Assembly (NCBI GenBank): GCA_028571305.1
Contig: JAOXNS010255439.1
Coordinates: forward strand, 1-21,285
From: Magicicada cassinii
Taxonomy: Eukaryota; Arthropoda; Insecta; Hemiptera; Cicadidae
DNA length: 21,285 nucleotides
Reading direction: 5' to 3'
The notes beneath the pieces are model-generated. The model was given only the letters and a program-made list of their open reading frames with translations. It made no database searches and was not told where the DNA came from. Both the position numbers and the translations under genes were made by a program. Of the stretch, positions 11,990-21,285 are shown piece after piece. Position 1 is the first letter of the stretch; every line of letters starts with the position of its first letter.

Positions 11990-14900
11990 ATAATAGTAAA
12001 CATTGTTTTTTACCCTTAAAATTGGTTAAGAATTTTTAAAAAAGCTAAGTGTATAAAGAAAGACAAAAGTCTGTCAGTAATCTTATTTTCCAACACGTTT
12101 CATAATCATAAGAACGAGGTTACTGTGTTTAAGAGTTTTGTCGCTCGCTCACTACGTCAAACCAAATATCAAATTTTACGCTGCCGTAAGGTAGAAGATT
12201 AGTTAAATTTTTGACGATTCAAAGGAAGCGTTAATGCTTTGACCCAAAATTTTCATCTCGTAAAAGTGACTTACTACATTCATTTTTTCAAAGTCAACAA
12301 ATTTATTTTCCGCATACAATGATTGTACATTTCAGACTATAATCTATAATTTACATTTTTACCTGAAATTAGCCGTTTTATACAAATTAGTTATTTCACT
12401 ATTAAACAAAAAACATATCGATCAATAAAACTATAGTTTTTTATTTTACACGTAATGTTCACTTTATAAATAATGCTTCAATACATTCTACTTCTTTTGA
12501 TTCTATCTACTATTTATCAAACATGCTCTGTTCGGAATTCTTTACATTTACTTCTGATCAAGGGCCAAAGCAGCACCACAAAATCAAATTGAATTCTTCG
12601 GATTCCCTTAACTCGTAGATATCACTGTCTAAAGTAACATGTACAGCAATACAAGATGGCTTAGGCCTTATTCTGGCTACCCCAACTTCCTCTATACTAG
12701 ACAATTGAATCAGATGTGTGGTGGCTCTATGTAGTTCTTGCTACTACTGGCAAGGCTTGAGAATATTATATGAACTCTTTCTTAGAAAACCATTTCCACT
12801 TGCGCTATTGTTTTATCAGTAACTATTGTCTTCCAATTCTTTCCGTATTTATAGATGTATAGTAGTCTACTTAATTTTTAACGGAGTGCTAACAATGAAA
12901 TAAAATTATGGATTATTATTTGAATGATCAACCTCAAAAAAAGACATATATCAAAACTACTTTATTTAGTGGGTTTCATTTTTAGAATTTTATGTCGGTG
13001 ACAAAAATATAAGAAAATAACATGTTTTAAACTATTTAGACATATTTAACACAGACGTTTAGACAACGAAATGTAATGTAAGTCATTGCTACTCTACACA
13101 AAAATAGTAATTCTAGTGGAGACCGACAAAAAATACTTTTCTCATAACCTGAAACTGTGCCAGAACGTCTTCTCTAATATGGGGACCGAAGGCAATTTAC
13201 TCCTTTATTGTTTTATTTTCGTGCTTGCTTCGTCGTTGCTGGTTTTTGCTAGACATGGCAGCACAAAGTAATTTTACTTACTATGTCCACTACACGGTTT
13301 TCTTTATCAAAAACATTTACAAGTATAAACTAAACTTATACAAAGAACAAGAAGTAACGTATTAAAAACTTATTAAAAATTTGTTTATGACAACAAGTTA
13401 TAGAAAACATAAAAGCTTTATTGTATTACCTTTATAAATACAAATATTAAATTACTGTCAAATATAAATTTGTTCTTGTTAAAAAAACTAAAATTTCAAA
13501 CAAATTACAAGAGTTTATGTTAATCTCTTATGTTAAAACTCTTACTTCCAAAAAATTAATTCATTTTTCCATGAATCAAATAAATTTATGAAATGTTTAG
13601 CCTCTCGACAAAAATCAAACTAAAATATTATTTACAGAATTGAAGGTTGTTTTTACGTTTCCGAATATAAGGCCACTCAAGTATTCTATGTCTAATGTAA
13701 CGTCGAAATTCTCGTATTAATTTTATATATCCCCATTCAGGTCTGTGTTACTTTGGAATTGGTTTCTTACTATACTACTCTCGTTACGAAACTGTCAACG
13801 CAGTAAACTCAGTGACACAAGTGTATTAACACTTTGTTCATTTTTACACGTACCGGTATTCAAAAATTAAGTTGAAAACTTTTAGTGAAAATAAAAAGTT
13901 AAACTGAACGTCAAAACGATATGTTAAATACAAAACTACGTCACAATTATTTTGTTTTACAACGCTATAAAATAAATAAATGTTTGTTAGTCATACGTGT
14001 AATAATATTTAACAATATGTTTTTAGTTTGTAATATTTCACGCTTTTGTGCAAGAGAGGAGGTCCTTTACTTAAAATGCTTTATTATTATCTTATTTTAT
14101 AATACTGTAAAGCAATATTTACTAGGAAGTGTTAACTTGCATGTGATAAAATGTAAGGAGTAAGAACTTATAATTTCTTTTTAATTTTAAATCATCGACA
14201 CTATATCATTACCTTTATTTCTTACTATGAGGCGTAAATCTAAATTAGCATATCACATGAAGATATCATATTTTACCAAGAGGTAATTAAATTGTATCAT
14301 ATTTGATAATTAGCATTATGGACGCTAGACGTTTCTGTTCTTTAGCAAAATATTATCTGACATATATTTTGTCTAGATTATTATATATATTTTTCTTTTA
14401 AATACGTGGTTATATAATTTCGTTACATTTAACAAGGTTTTTTACTTTTCTTATATTTTGATACTATCCCTGCTATAATTGGAACCGTCCTCCCGTCCAA
14501 CAACTGTAGTGTCCTTTACGTGTTACAATTACAAATTAGCTGTGGGCCTCTAGCCAGTGTTTAGACGTATTTAAGCCTGCCAATTAACAATATTAAGCCA
14601 ACACGAGGTTTAGATATGACATATATAATCAAACTAAAATTACAACTGTATGATGAATAAGTGCAATGTACTAAATGAATTTAAAGCATTACAACTGTCA
14701 ACTATTCTTCATTCTGTTGATGAAACAGTGTTGCCAGGATGGGTCAGCAAGAAGAAATTATGTAAAAAAATGATATACATATTAACCTGATAATACTTCT
14801 GCAGTTAATGTCTTCTGATAATTCATAAGCTCACTGTGAAAATATTGCAGTAAAATTGTTTTGTTTCTCTGCCTGTTCACCATTAATTAGGTTCTCACGG

Positions 14901-17640
14901 TTAATGTGCGATTAACCAAGAGGATTTAATGCTTAAACGACGTAGTCTATAAATGTTATATTTGCAATACTTCTAATTTACCTGTCTGATAAAGTGAAGC
15001 AAAGTCATCAGATTAATCTGATAAAGTGATTGTAAAGAGTTAATTTTAAAGGAAACGGCAATTTTGGATAATTCAAACGATATAGAAATTTGGAAATTAT
15101 ACTACGTAAAAATATTAAAGTGGAATTATAAAAATAATTTTTTTAATATTTCAAATTTGTTTAAGTACATATTCCCTTTTTATTCACTTTATGTACAGAA
15201 ATTGAATTTCATTGAAACGTATAGCCTAGTTTATGAAAGACTGTCTTTACAAGAGTTACTGAATTTATAAGAGGCACACCTCGTGTGCGACATGTCTAGT
15301 AATCTCAAAGTTACAAGATTTACATATTCACAGTATATCCGAGTTTGTCAGGTTTATCTAAGCCTAGTGATTGCATACGTACATATTGTAATGACTGTTA
15401 TTTAAAAACAGGTTTCTCTTGAGTCAGATATGTTTGTAATTGCATATGTGCGCGCATTCGTTCATGACGCTTATATGTTAATTCGTATTAGAAACTTTAT
15501 TTGTTTTCGAAGGGAATTGTTATAGAATACAGCTATGCAGATATTCTACAGATTCTCAGACATACGTAAATTTTTATATCAGTTGTATTACATAAATATT
15601 CAGAAGCATTTTTTAGTAAATAACTAGACAAAATGAAAGAAAATTTAAATTTTACTGAACTAATTATAAAAGTACATACCAACCAATTGAACTCATAACC
15701 GTTTTCTTCGCCATACTAACAACAAATGCATTTAAATTTAGTACACATAGTACACTACATTTTAAGTTTTCTTTAACAAACAATTAATTGCAGTCAGTTT
15801 TTATTTTAGCAGTATTAGACATGATGTGACATTTGTTCTTCTAGTTATACTTCTGTCGCATTGTTTGAGAGTGCCATGTTAAACAAAATAATTCCTTATG
15901 TTGTTTTGACCGGCATCTCTAGAGATGACGTTTCTTCCACTCAGTCTCTGTTATTTCCCTCCATCCCTTGTTGACAGTTTTCAGTAAATCTATAAAGAAA
16001 TACTTAAGTTCAACAATTTTTTGTGACTATTAAACATGTATGTATATCAGTGTAACAGGGAAATAATGAATTTTTGCTATGTCAGAGCCATGCAAAGAAA
16101 GTGCAAAATATGTAAATTGATAAGTGGAAAAGCAATTGTTTACATTTTTCTAAAAACAAAGCAATTAACTTATTTCATCCTTGCTTTTGTTTTTTTATTG
16201 TATATCTACTGATAGTTATGATCTACGAAAGTACTGTCTTATGATGTCGTTTATGATATTAACTATGTAAAGTTTGTGACGCATCTGGTATCATACGATT
16301 AGAAAGTTCCTAAAATAGACAGGGTATTATAAAATATTAAAGAAAATCTACAGTGTCATCTAGTCTGCATTGCGTTGTAGGTAATTTCGGCTCCACGCAA
16401 ATATAATGACAAATACGCGTTATAATATATTTGCCGAGGGTCAATAAGTGTTTTTTCAAAATTGCGTTTAAGTAAATTTAATGACTTAGGTATTTATAAT
16501 GTTTGATCTGAATATCAAAGAAAGGGTATTCGTACTTATGAAGTAGAAACATTATATTATTTGTGAAACGATGATAGTGTTAAATAATTGCGATTGTTTT
16601 ATTCTCCAGGTACACGTCAATTTCGCTACACTAAAGTGTAAAGCTATGTACCCTTAACCTATTTTATATAGTGTAATACTATAATAACATGACTTACAAG
16701 TTTCACTGTTGAGTAAAAAGGAAGTATTTTTTCTCATCTTTATAAAATATTTTGAGACATATAAAATTATTTTACATCAAGTAAACACTCTCAAATTTTT
16801 ATAATGTTTATTTGTATATAAATCAAATTTATACCACAACTTTCTCAATTGCACTGAATAGTACATTTAAAAGAACCCAACGACAAAACGAAATTGCATC
16901 ATTAAAAGTAGTGTGAACATTAATAATTATTTTTTTATAAAATTATTGCATTTTTAACAAATAAAACCGTTTAATAATATAAAAATACTTATTCTTGATC
17001 ATTTTAATATATGCCAATAATAAAGCAAATATCCGCAAATAAAATTAACAAGATTTAAACATCATATGTGTTCTATGGAGCAGAATGCACGTATTACGTC
17101 ACCTACATTTATAAAACGAACACACTTAAACATGGATGGAATTAACAATAACGCATTATGCATAGTACCGTAGCTGTGTAATATAAATTATGATAAACGA
17201 GATATACGCCTGACATATATAGCTCTAATTAAACACAATAAATATTATTGGCATATATTTAATCACATAACCTAGTCTGGCTGACATTGATTTAATAATA
17301 AAATTGTTGAAGAGCGCTGCATTACTCCCGCCCCCCTTTACAATTATATGCCGTAAAACATCAGAACGTATCACTCGTACTACGCCATTGTGTAACGTAA
17401 CATGAATATAACATCATTGTTAAATATTTAACAAATACTGTTTACTGCTTATAAAAATAAGAATATAAAATTTGTTATTCTCAAACAATAATAATTTGTG
17501 ACTATCAGTCGTAACTGTGCACCTTGTTTCAATAAACCGCGCCACTTAAATAACCGCTGTTGGTCTACGCTTTTGGTATCTAACAGACGATTCAATTCCA
17601 TAGTTTTCACAATATGGATATATGTATGTCAATGGCTTAC
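11990..17640. other. AT-rich intron sequence, no secure gene
   Basis: No RNA gene or recognisable protein was found. Weak items are a plus-strand frame at 12523-12819 with only two stops in about 99 codons, a 30-codon frame with one membrane-like segment at 13179-13271, a perfect 16-bp palindrome at 15007-15022, and a minus-strand 11-codon ATG segment ending at a gtatgt donor (15714-15680). Everything else is low-complexity AT-rich DNA. Confidence 0.5.
14985..15029. repeat. 13-bp direct repeat flanking a 16-bp perfect palindrome
   Basis: tctgataaagtga occurs at 14985-14997 and again at 15017-15029. The palindrome atcagattaatctgat lies at 15007-15022 and overlaps the second copy. The palindrome centre GATTAATC is two back-to-back homeodomain-like half sites, but no regulatory role is shown. 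Confidence 0.8.
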
Positions 17641-18540
17641 CTACTAACATACAAACATAATTGTGATAACATCGGTGATAATTAAATCTATCTTCGGGAG
17701 GTGGTATGTAGATGGCAACGTATACCAGGTTGTCAGGTTGCGTTGTCCGGACGAAGAACCACTTTTTGATTTTCCGTTTTCATTTTGGGATTAAATCCAT
17801 TTAACCGCTCTGATATCACAGCAACGGTCATACAAACATTTTTGTGACTTCACTAAGTCAGAGGTAAGTTTCTAGTTTTTGAATTTGTGAAACATCTTGG
17901 TTATACAAGAGGCTTTTCCCTTTTCCAATTCAAATCCCCGTACAATAACGTGGTAATCTTTCTTTAGTTATTTTACCTCTAACATATTTTTCTCCCTTTT
18001 CCTCAGGTGCTTTTGTTGGTGAAGCTTACAAAACAAACTCATTTCTTCTACAATATAAACGTTTTTAGGTTCACTACACAAAATTAAACCTTAAACGTTT
18101 TGGTTTCCGTTCAATTATTACACGTTCATCCACAACTTTTAACATCTCACAAACATTATTCCAGATAATATTCTGCATCTCCTTTATCTTGTCCAGTTAC
18201 TCTGTAAACACATCAATCTGTCCGTTTCTCAAAGATTTCTCTACTATCATAACTTTAACTTAGATCGTTGATACTGAAATTTGAATTTACTTTGATCTTG
18301 CTTTGCTTAACCACTCCTACACTACTGCGTTGATCTTCTCGTTATCAGTTACACTTGTTTTCCTCTTCGTTCATCCATTTCCCTGCCACCACTTATTCAT
18401 TGTTTTACCTTTTTGTTCATTGTACCATAAATTTGCGTTTTACCACATTTAAACTGTAAGGTAATTTCTAGTATCTACATTTACGATAGCCAAACATGCG
18501 ATTCAGCACCTTCACAGTTACGGATCTTTGTCGTAGGTTG
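17640..18540 (-). mobile_element. Fossil pogo/Tigger-like DNA transposon (transposase remnant)
   Basis: Minus-strand translation recovers the pogo/Tigger transposase order. A helix-turn-helix motif reading FKCGKTQIYGTMNKK starts at 18453. From 18343 one 90-codon frame carries a CENP-B-type DNA-binding region (EKINAVV, EWLSKARSK, then LDKIKEMQNIIWNNVCEML and VVDERVIIERKPKRLRF), matching the family's W/L-rich FKxRHNI and VDE...W patterns. From 18075 another frame gives PKNVYIVEEMSLFCKL, equivalent to the PKDVYNADETGLFYKL start of the DDE catalytic domain. Near 17743-17680 a reading NLVYVAIYIPPP resembles the LxNVxxxFLPPNTTS segment. The 90-codon block has four internal stops, frames change between blocks, the NADET aspartate is not retained and part of the catalytic core is missing. 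No terminal inverted repeats were identified. It is old and inactive. Confidence 0.82.
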
Positions 18541-18872
18541 AGAAATCTTTTAATAAAATACAATTTCAGTGAATTTTTATGAAGCGCATGTTGCGTGTTT
18601 TGAGGCGTTTTCTCGGACTACGTAAACTTTTGTCGCATCTATTGTATAAGTAGGTTGGTAACTATAGGTTACATTAATGTACACTTAACACTATGTGCTC
18701 TACACTCCTCTGTGAATAGCGTCTTAGAAGAAATTAATCATTTGCAGGCAAGAAAACGTAAGCTGTACAAATTTAAAGTGTAGGCCTACACATACGTGTT
18801 CTGAACACACACGCGCGAGCGCATGTATATGAATTATAAAACTCTATTAAAGGCACGAAACCAATATTTTAT

Positions 18873-19189
18873 AAGGCATTGACATTTCCCACAATGTTGT
18901 GTAACTCGGAGTGTTGGAAACCAAGAATTAGAGAGCCTAGACAGTTGGAATCATCTGATCACAAAATTTATGAGATCGTTAAATAGCTGTTTTAGGAGAG
19001 ACAGAATACAAAGTGACAGAAAAGAAATATTCAACCGGTAGCGCAGTACGCAGAAGTATATAAAGAAACATGGAAAGTAACAGAAGGATTTCAAAAGTAG
19101 GCTCGACAAATCAACCGATAGGTAGAAGTGTGGAAGAGTGCAACTTGATTATGAAGCTGGAACAGGCAAAACTGTATAATGTTGAATGA
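18873..19189 (+). mobile_element. Degraded LINE 3' fragment (second copy of an RT C-terminal region)
   Basis: Plus-strand reading from 18873 gives KALTFPTMLCNSECW, then EIVK, ERQNTK, KRNIQPVAQYAEVYKETWK. After a frame change it gives NQPIGRSVEECNLIMKLEQA. These match, in order, the LLYGSECW, RDRKRNEDIR, QYxxxWxxHxxRM and GRRxVGRPxxRW...EQANxPNP parts of insect endonuclease-reverse transcriptase proteins. About six or more stops lie in the reading, so it is more decayed than the 1-475 copy. It ends near the stop at 19187-19189, followed by a gaatgaattgtattgaatga-like tail. Confidence 0.78.
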
Positions 19190-19599
19190 ATTGTATTGAA
19201 TGAGTAGACTAAGAAATTAACAGTTTCAAACGTTATACTCAGGAACTAGAGAGCCGCTTATTGCAAACCACTGTTTATTTTCTCAAGACCTTATGCAATG
19301 AATAGTAGATGAACTGCTGTCTGGTCCAACATCCCAGAATATACCAATCACTAGCCAAAAATGAGACGAACACAATGTATATTTCTAAAATGTTGACATG
19401 TCTTTCTTATCTGTCTCCTAGTATAGCCAAGTAGCTTGAGGTACTATTAGAATTATTGCGACTTTATTGTTTAATTTTACGTTACACTACGTGGTTTAAT
19501 AAAATGACAGAAAGTCCCAAAAACGTGCACCACATAGAAAGCATAAAAGACAAATTTTTGTTTGATTTATGAACAGTTTTCATGAACGAGAGGTATAGA
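19190..19599. other. Spacer between two LINE fragments
   Basis: No recognisable coding sequence. A minus-strand open frame covering 19482-19721 is the shadow of the LINE-like sequence that follows. Parts of this spacer could be LINE 3' flank or the eroded 5' part of the next fragment. Confidence 0.4.
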
Positions 19600-19800
19600 T
19601 TTTGAAGAACAAGTTGTATTACAAACAAAGAGGCTGGAAGAAAGAACTTCGAACGGATAAGCTGACATGGTACGGTCACGGCAAAGAAATGGATATAAAT
19701 TGTAGCGTAATTGAATGCCACAGAAAATGAAGAGCTAGATTGAAATCGTAAAGCTCAATTATCCTAACTATATTTTATCATTATTACCACTATTAATATT
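19600..19800 (+). mobile_element. Short LINE 3' remnant with WYGH motif
   Basis: Plus-strand reading KKELRTDKLTWYGHGKEMDI, then VIECHRK and RARLKS, resembles the (K/R)LxWYGHVxRMDxxR...KKVLEWxPxGRRxRGRP end of LINE ORF2 proteins. It is followed by stops and then a ttatcattattaccactatt-type low-complexity tail near 19775-19800. Only about 45 codons can be compared, so the class assignment rests mainly on the WYGH motif and its neighbourhood of other LINE remains. Confidence 0.5.
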
Positions 19801-19817
19801 GTTACATCACAATGTAA

Positions 19818-19877
19818 TGAATGATTTTGATAAATAAACTGTAATTGTTTATTGATTGAATCGATAAACTGTAATTG
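19818..19877. repeat. Imperfect 30-bp tandem duplication
   Basis: ataaactgtaattg occurs at 19834-19847 and 19864-19877, exactly 30 bp apart. The sequence before each copy (tgaatgatttt, attgattgaat) is related. It lies just after the LINE tail. Confidence 0.6.
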
Positions 19878-19879
19878 CA

Positions 19880-20620
19880 GATTAAAACAGTTGTAATAAT
19901 TTATATTTTAAAATTAAACGAAGTTTAGTTTGTATCCGAAAAATAAAGCAGGATACTCCAAGTATTCAATACTGGTGTTTACTCAACAATATGAATATGA
20001 ATTTGAATTTTACAATAGATTAGTTCCAGCAGTAATTAATATTTACGATATAAACTATTGAAAATTACACGTAGGTTTATTTGTATTAATTTTAAATATA
20101 TTAAATATAATATATTTAAATGTATTATAAATATACATTTAACGAGCGTTAAAAGGCAAATTTCTTTAATTTTAAAATAAGTTAAAAATGAACTTGAAAA
20201 CACGTTTTTATTCATATCTACTGTAAAGATGATAATTTCAGGTCTAATGATTTATCTTTTAAGCAAATCGCTAAAGAAACTTTTATTCTTAGAAAACGTT
20301 TTCGGTTAGTCTATTTATAAGCTATTACAAAAACGCCAAGATAAAGTCATGATAACTAACGAGATTATAAGTACCTGAGCCGCCAATAAAGCGTTCTCTT
20401 TGAAAGGCATCAATCAATCAAATTTGTACAGATTTCCAGGGCTGTGCGCGTGAATTGGAAGGTTTAATCTTGGGTCATATTAATCTCAAACGTCCCTTGA
20501 TGGTTACACTGTGCTGGTAAATGCGTGTGTAGGAATTTTTAAACAACAATTTATTTTATCCTTTATTCTTTTAAATTATATGTTTCACATAAATACATAA
20601 TTTTTTCTTTACACTAAACT
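19880..20620. other. AT-rich sequence, no gene seen
   Basis: Apart from the hairpins at 20091-20140, the only notable stretch is 20378-20422. It reads gccgccaataaagcg and then catcaatcaatcaa, which could be the tail of an unidentified retroposon. No protein or RNA gene is recognised. Confidence 0.5.
20091..20140. repeat. Two overlapping AT-rich hairpins
   Basis: 12-bp inverted arms at 20091-20102 and 20109-20120 around a 6-bp loop. They are followed by 8-bp arms aaatgtat (20118-20125) and atacattt (20133-20140). Nearly pure A/T. Confidence 0.75.
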
Positions 20621-20624
20621 GTAG

Positions 20625-20682
20625 TTTAGGAGATTTACTCACCCACACCGCACTTTAGGACATTTACTCATCCACACCGCAC
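20625..20682. repeat. 29-bp tandem duplication, two copies
   Basis: Units 20625-20653 and 20654-20682 both read tttagga-atttactca-ccacaccgcac and differ at two positions. They directly precede the TG microsatellite. Confidence 0.92.
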
Positions 20683-20683
20683 A

Positions 20684-20687
<4 letters not shown>

Positions 20688-20721
<34 letters not shown>
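20688..20721. repeat. (TG)17 microsatellite
   Basis: Thirty-four bases of uninterrupted TG repeat. Its length makes it likely to vary between individuals. Confidence 0.97.
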
Positions 20722-20722
<1 letters not shown>

Positions 20723-21285
20723 ATATTTGGCTTAATTTCATTGCTTAAATGACCGTAGTTTCGTTTTGTGGTATATTTTCAATTTTGTTTTGAAAGTTTA
20801 AAATGTATATAACAAATCTATTAGCTACACTTGATAACAAACGAGGTATGTATGTTTTCTATGTCATCAGTATAATAAAGTATAATAATGTTTAATGAAA
20901 GACTTAATATATTACCAAAATATTTTGAAAAGTTTTGGAGGGTTCAGATGATTTGAACAAGGAAACACAGAACACCTAAAAGTAATAATGTACCTTTAAA
21001 TCTAAAATTCTTTTACTGTATGTAATGTTATTTGATATAAACGAAAACGCGACGATAAATATGTTTGTTACCGTTCAAATAGAAACAAAAATTGTTTGTT
21101 TTCGGAAAGACGAACAGTATATTAGAGTCTTATTTAGTAGGCTTACTATATATTTTCAATCGACGTGTGGATTTTTAAATGATTTGTGAGTCAGAGACGT
21201 AAACAAAAAAAGTACAGTCATGCAAGAAATCGATAATACTCAGAATCGTAATGAAATTTTAAACTAGGGATGTCAAGATGATACA
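20722..21285. other. AT-rich sequence to the right edge, no gene seen
   Basis: Low-complexity AT-rich DNA with no open frame, RNA gene or repeat that I can support. No RPL11-like reading was found on the minus strand here. Confidence 0.6.

Larger units (their letters stand above)
4402..21285 (-). other. RpL11 upstream intron, partial, at least 16.9 kb
   Basis: The acceptor ctcag at 4406-4402 closes this intron. The preceding exon should encode the conserved segment containing CLNICVGESGDRLTRAAK. I scanned the minus strand to the right edge by eye for any codon version of it and found none, so either the exon lies beyond 21285 or I missed it. The stretch is AT-rich and mostly structureless. 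Its recognisable contents are listed separately: repeats, a CpG-rich patch, a promoter-like block and the transposon cluster at 17640-19750. Confidence 0.6.

Noticed and set aside
17713-17805. Plus-strand 30-codon frame and a splice-like acceptor near 18005
   Set aside because: The pyrimidine-rich character of this strand is the antisense of the purine-rich Tigger-like transposase remnant, which explains both.

Overview
This window looks like AT-rich, intron-rich animal DNA, most likely from an insect with a large genome. I see no bacterial operon, rRNA, tRNA or CRISPR signal. The only host gene I can identify is on the minus strand. Two internal coding exons of the cytosolic 60S ribosomal protein gene RpL11 (uL5 family) lie at 4252-4401 and 2864-3011. 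They join in frame across a 1,240-bp GT-AG intron and encode 99 consecutive residues, almost identical to animal RPL11. The downstream exon lies past the left edge and I could not find the upstream exon. The gene therefore seems to span the whole window, with a right-hand intron of at least 16.9 kb.

Layout. 1-2863 is the 3'-side intron. It starts with the decayed 3' end of a LINE (1-475, plus strand), followed by a short tandem duplication, hairpins, a 17-bp A run and a possible TTAA-bounded element next to the exon. 3012-4251 is the intron between the two exons. 4402-21285 is the long 5'-side intron. It holds AT-rich palindromes, a CpG-rich patch (about 8380-9060), a promoter-like minus-strand block with a DRE-type palindrome and a consensus splice donor (about 11835-11920), and a transposon graveyard at about 17640-19750. 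The graveyard has an old pogo/Tigger-like DNA transposon on the minus strand, then two LINE 3' fragments on the plus strand. A 29-bp duplication and a (TG)17 microsatellite lie at 20625-20721.

The window therefore shows an essential, highly expressed housekeeping gene whose introns are filled with transposon remains and low-complexity DNA. All three LINE fragments lie antisense to RpL11, and the Tigger-like relic lies in the same sense. I found no convincing undescribed system. The best leads are the unusually large RpL11 intron, the Tigger fossil, which is too short in open frame to be found by ORF length, the promoter-like block near 11.9 kb and the CpG-rich patch near 8.4-9.0 kb. Naming an order of insect would be guesswork.
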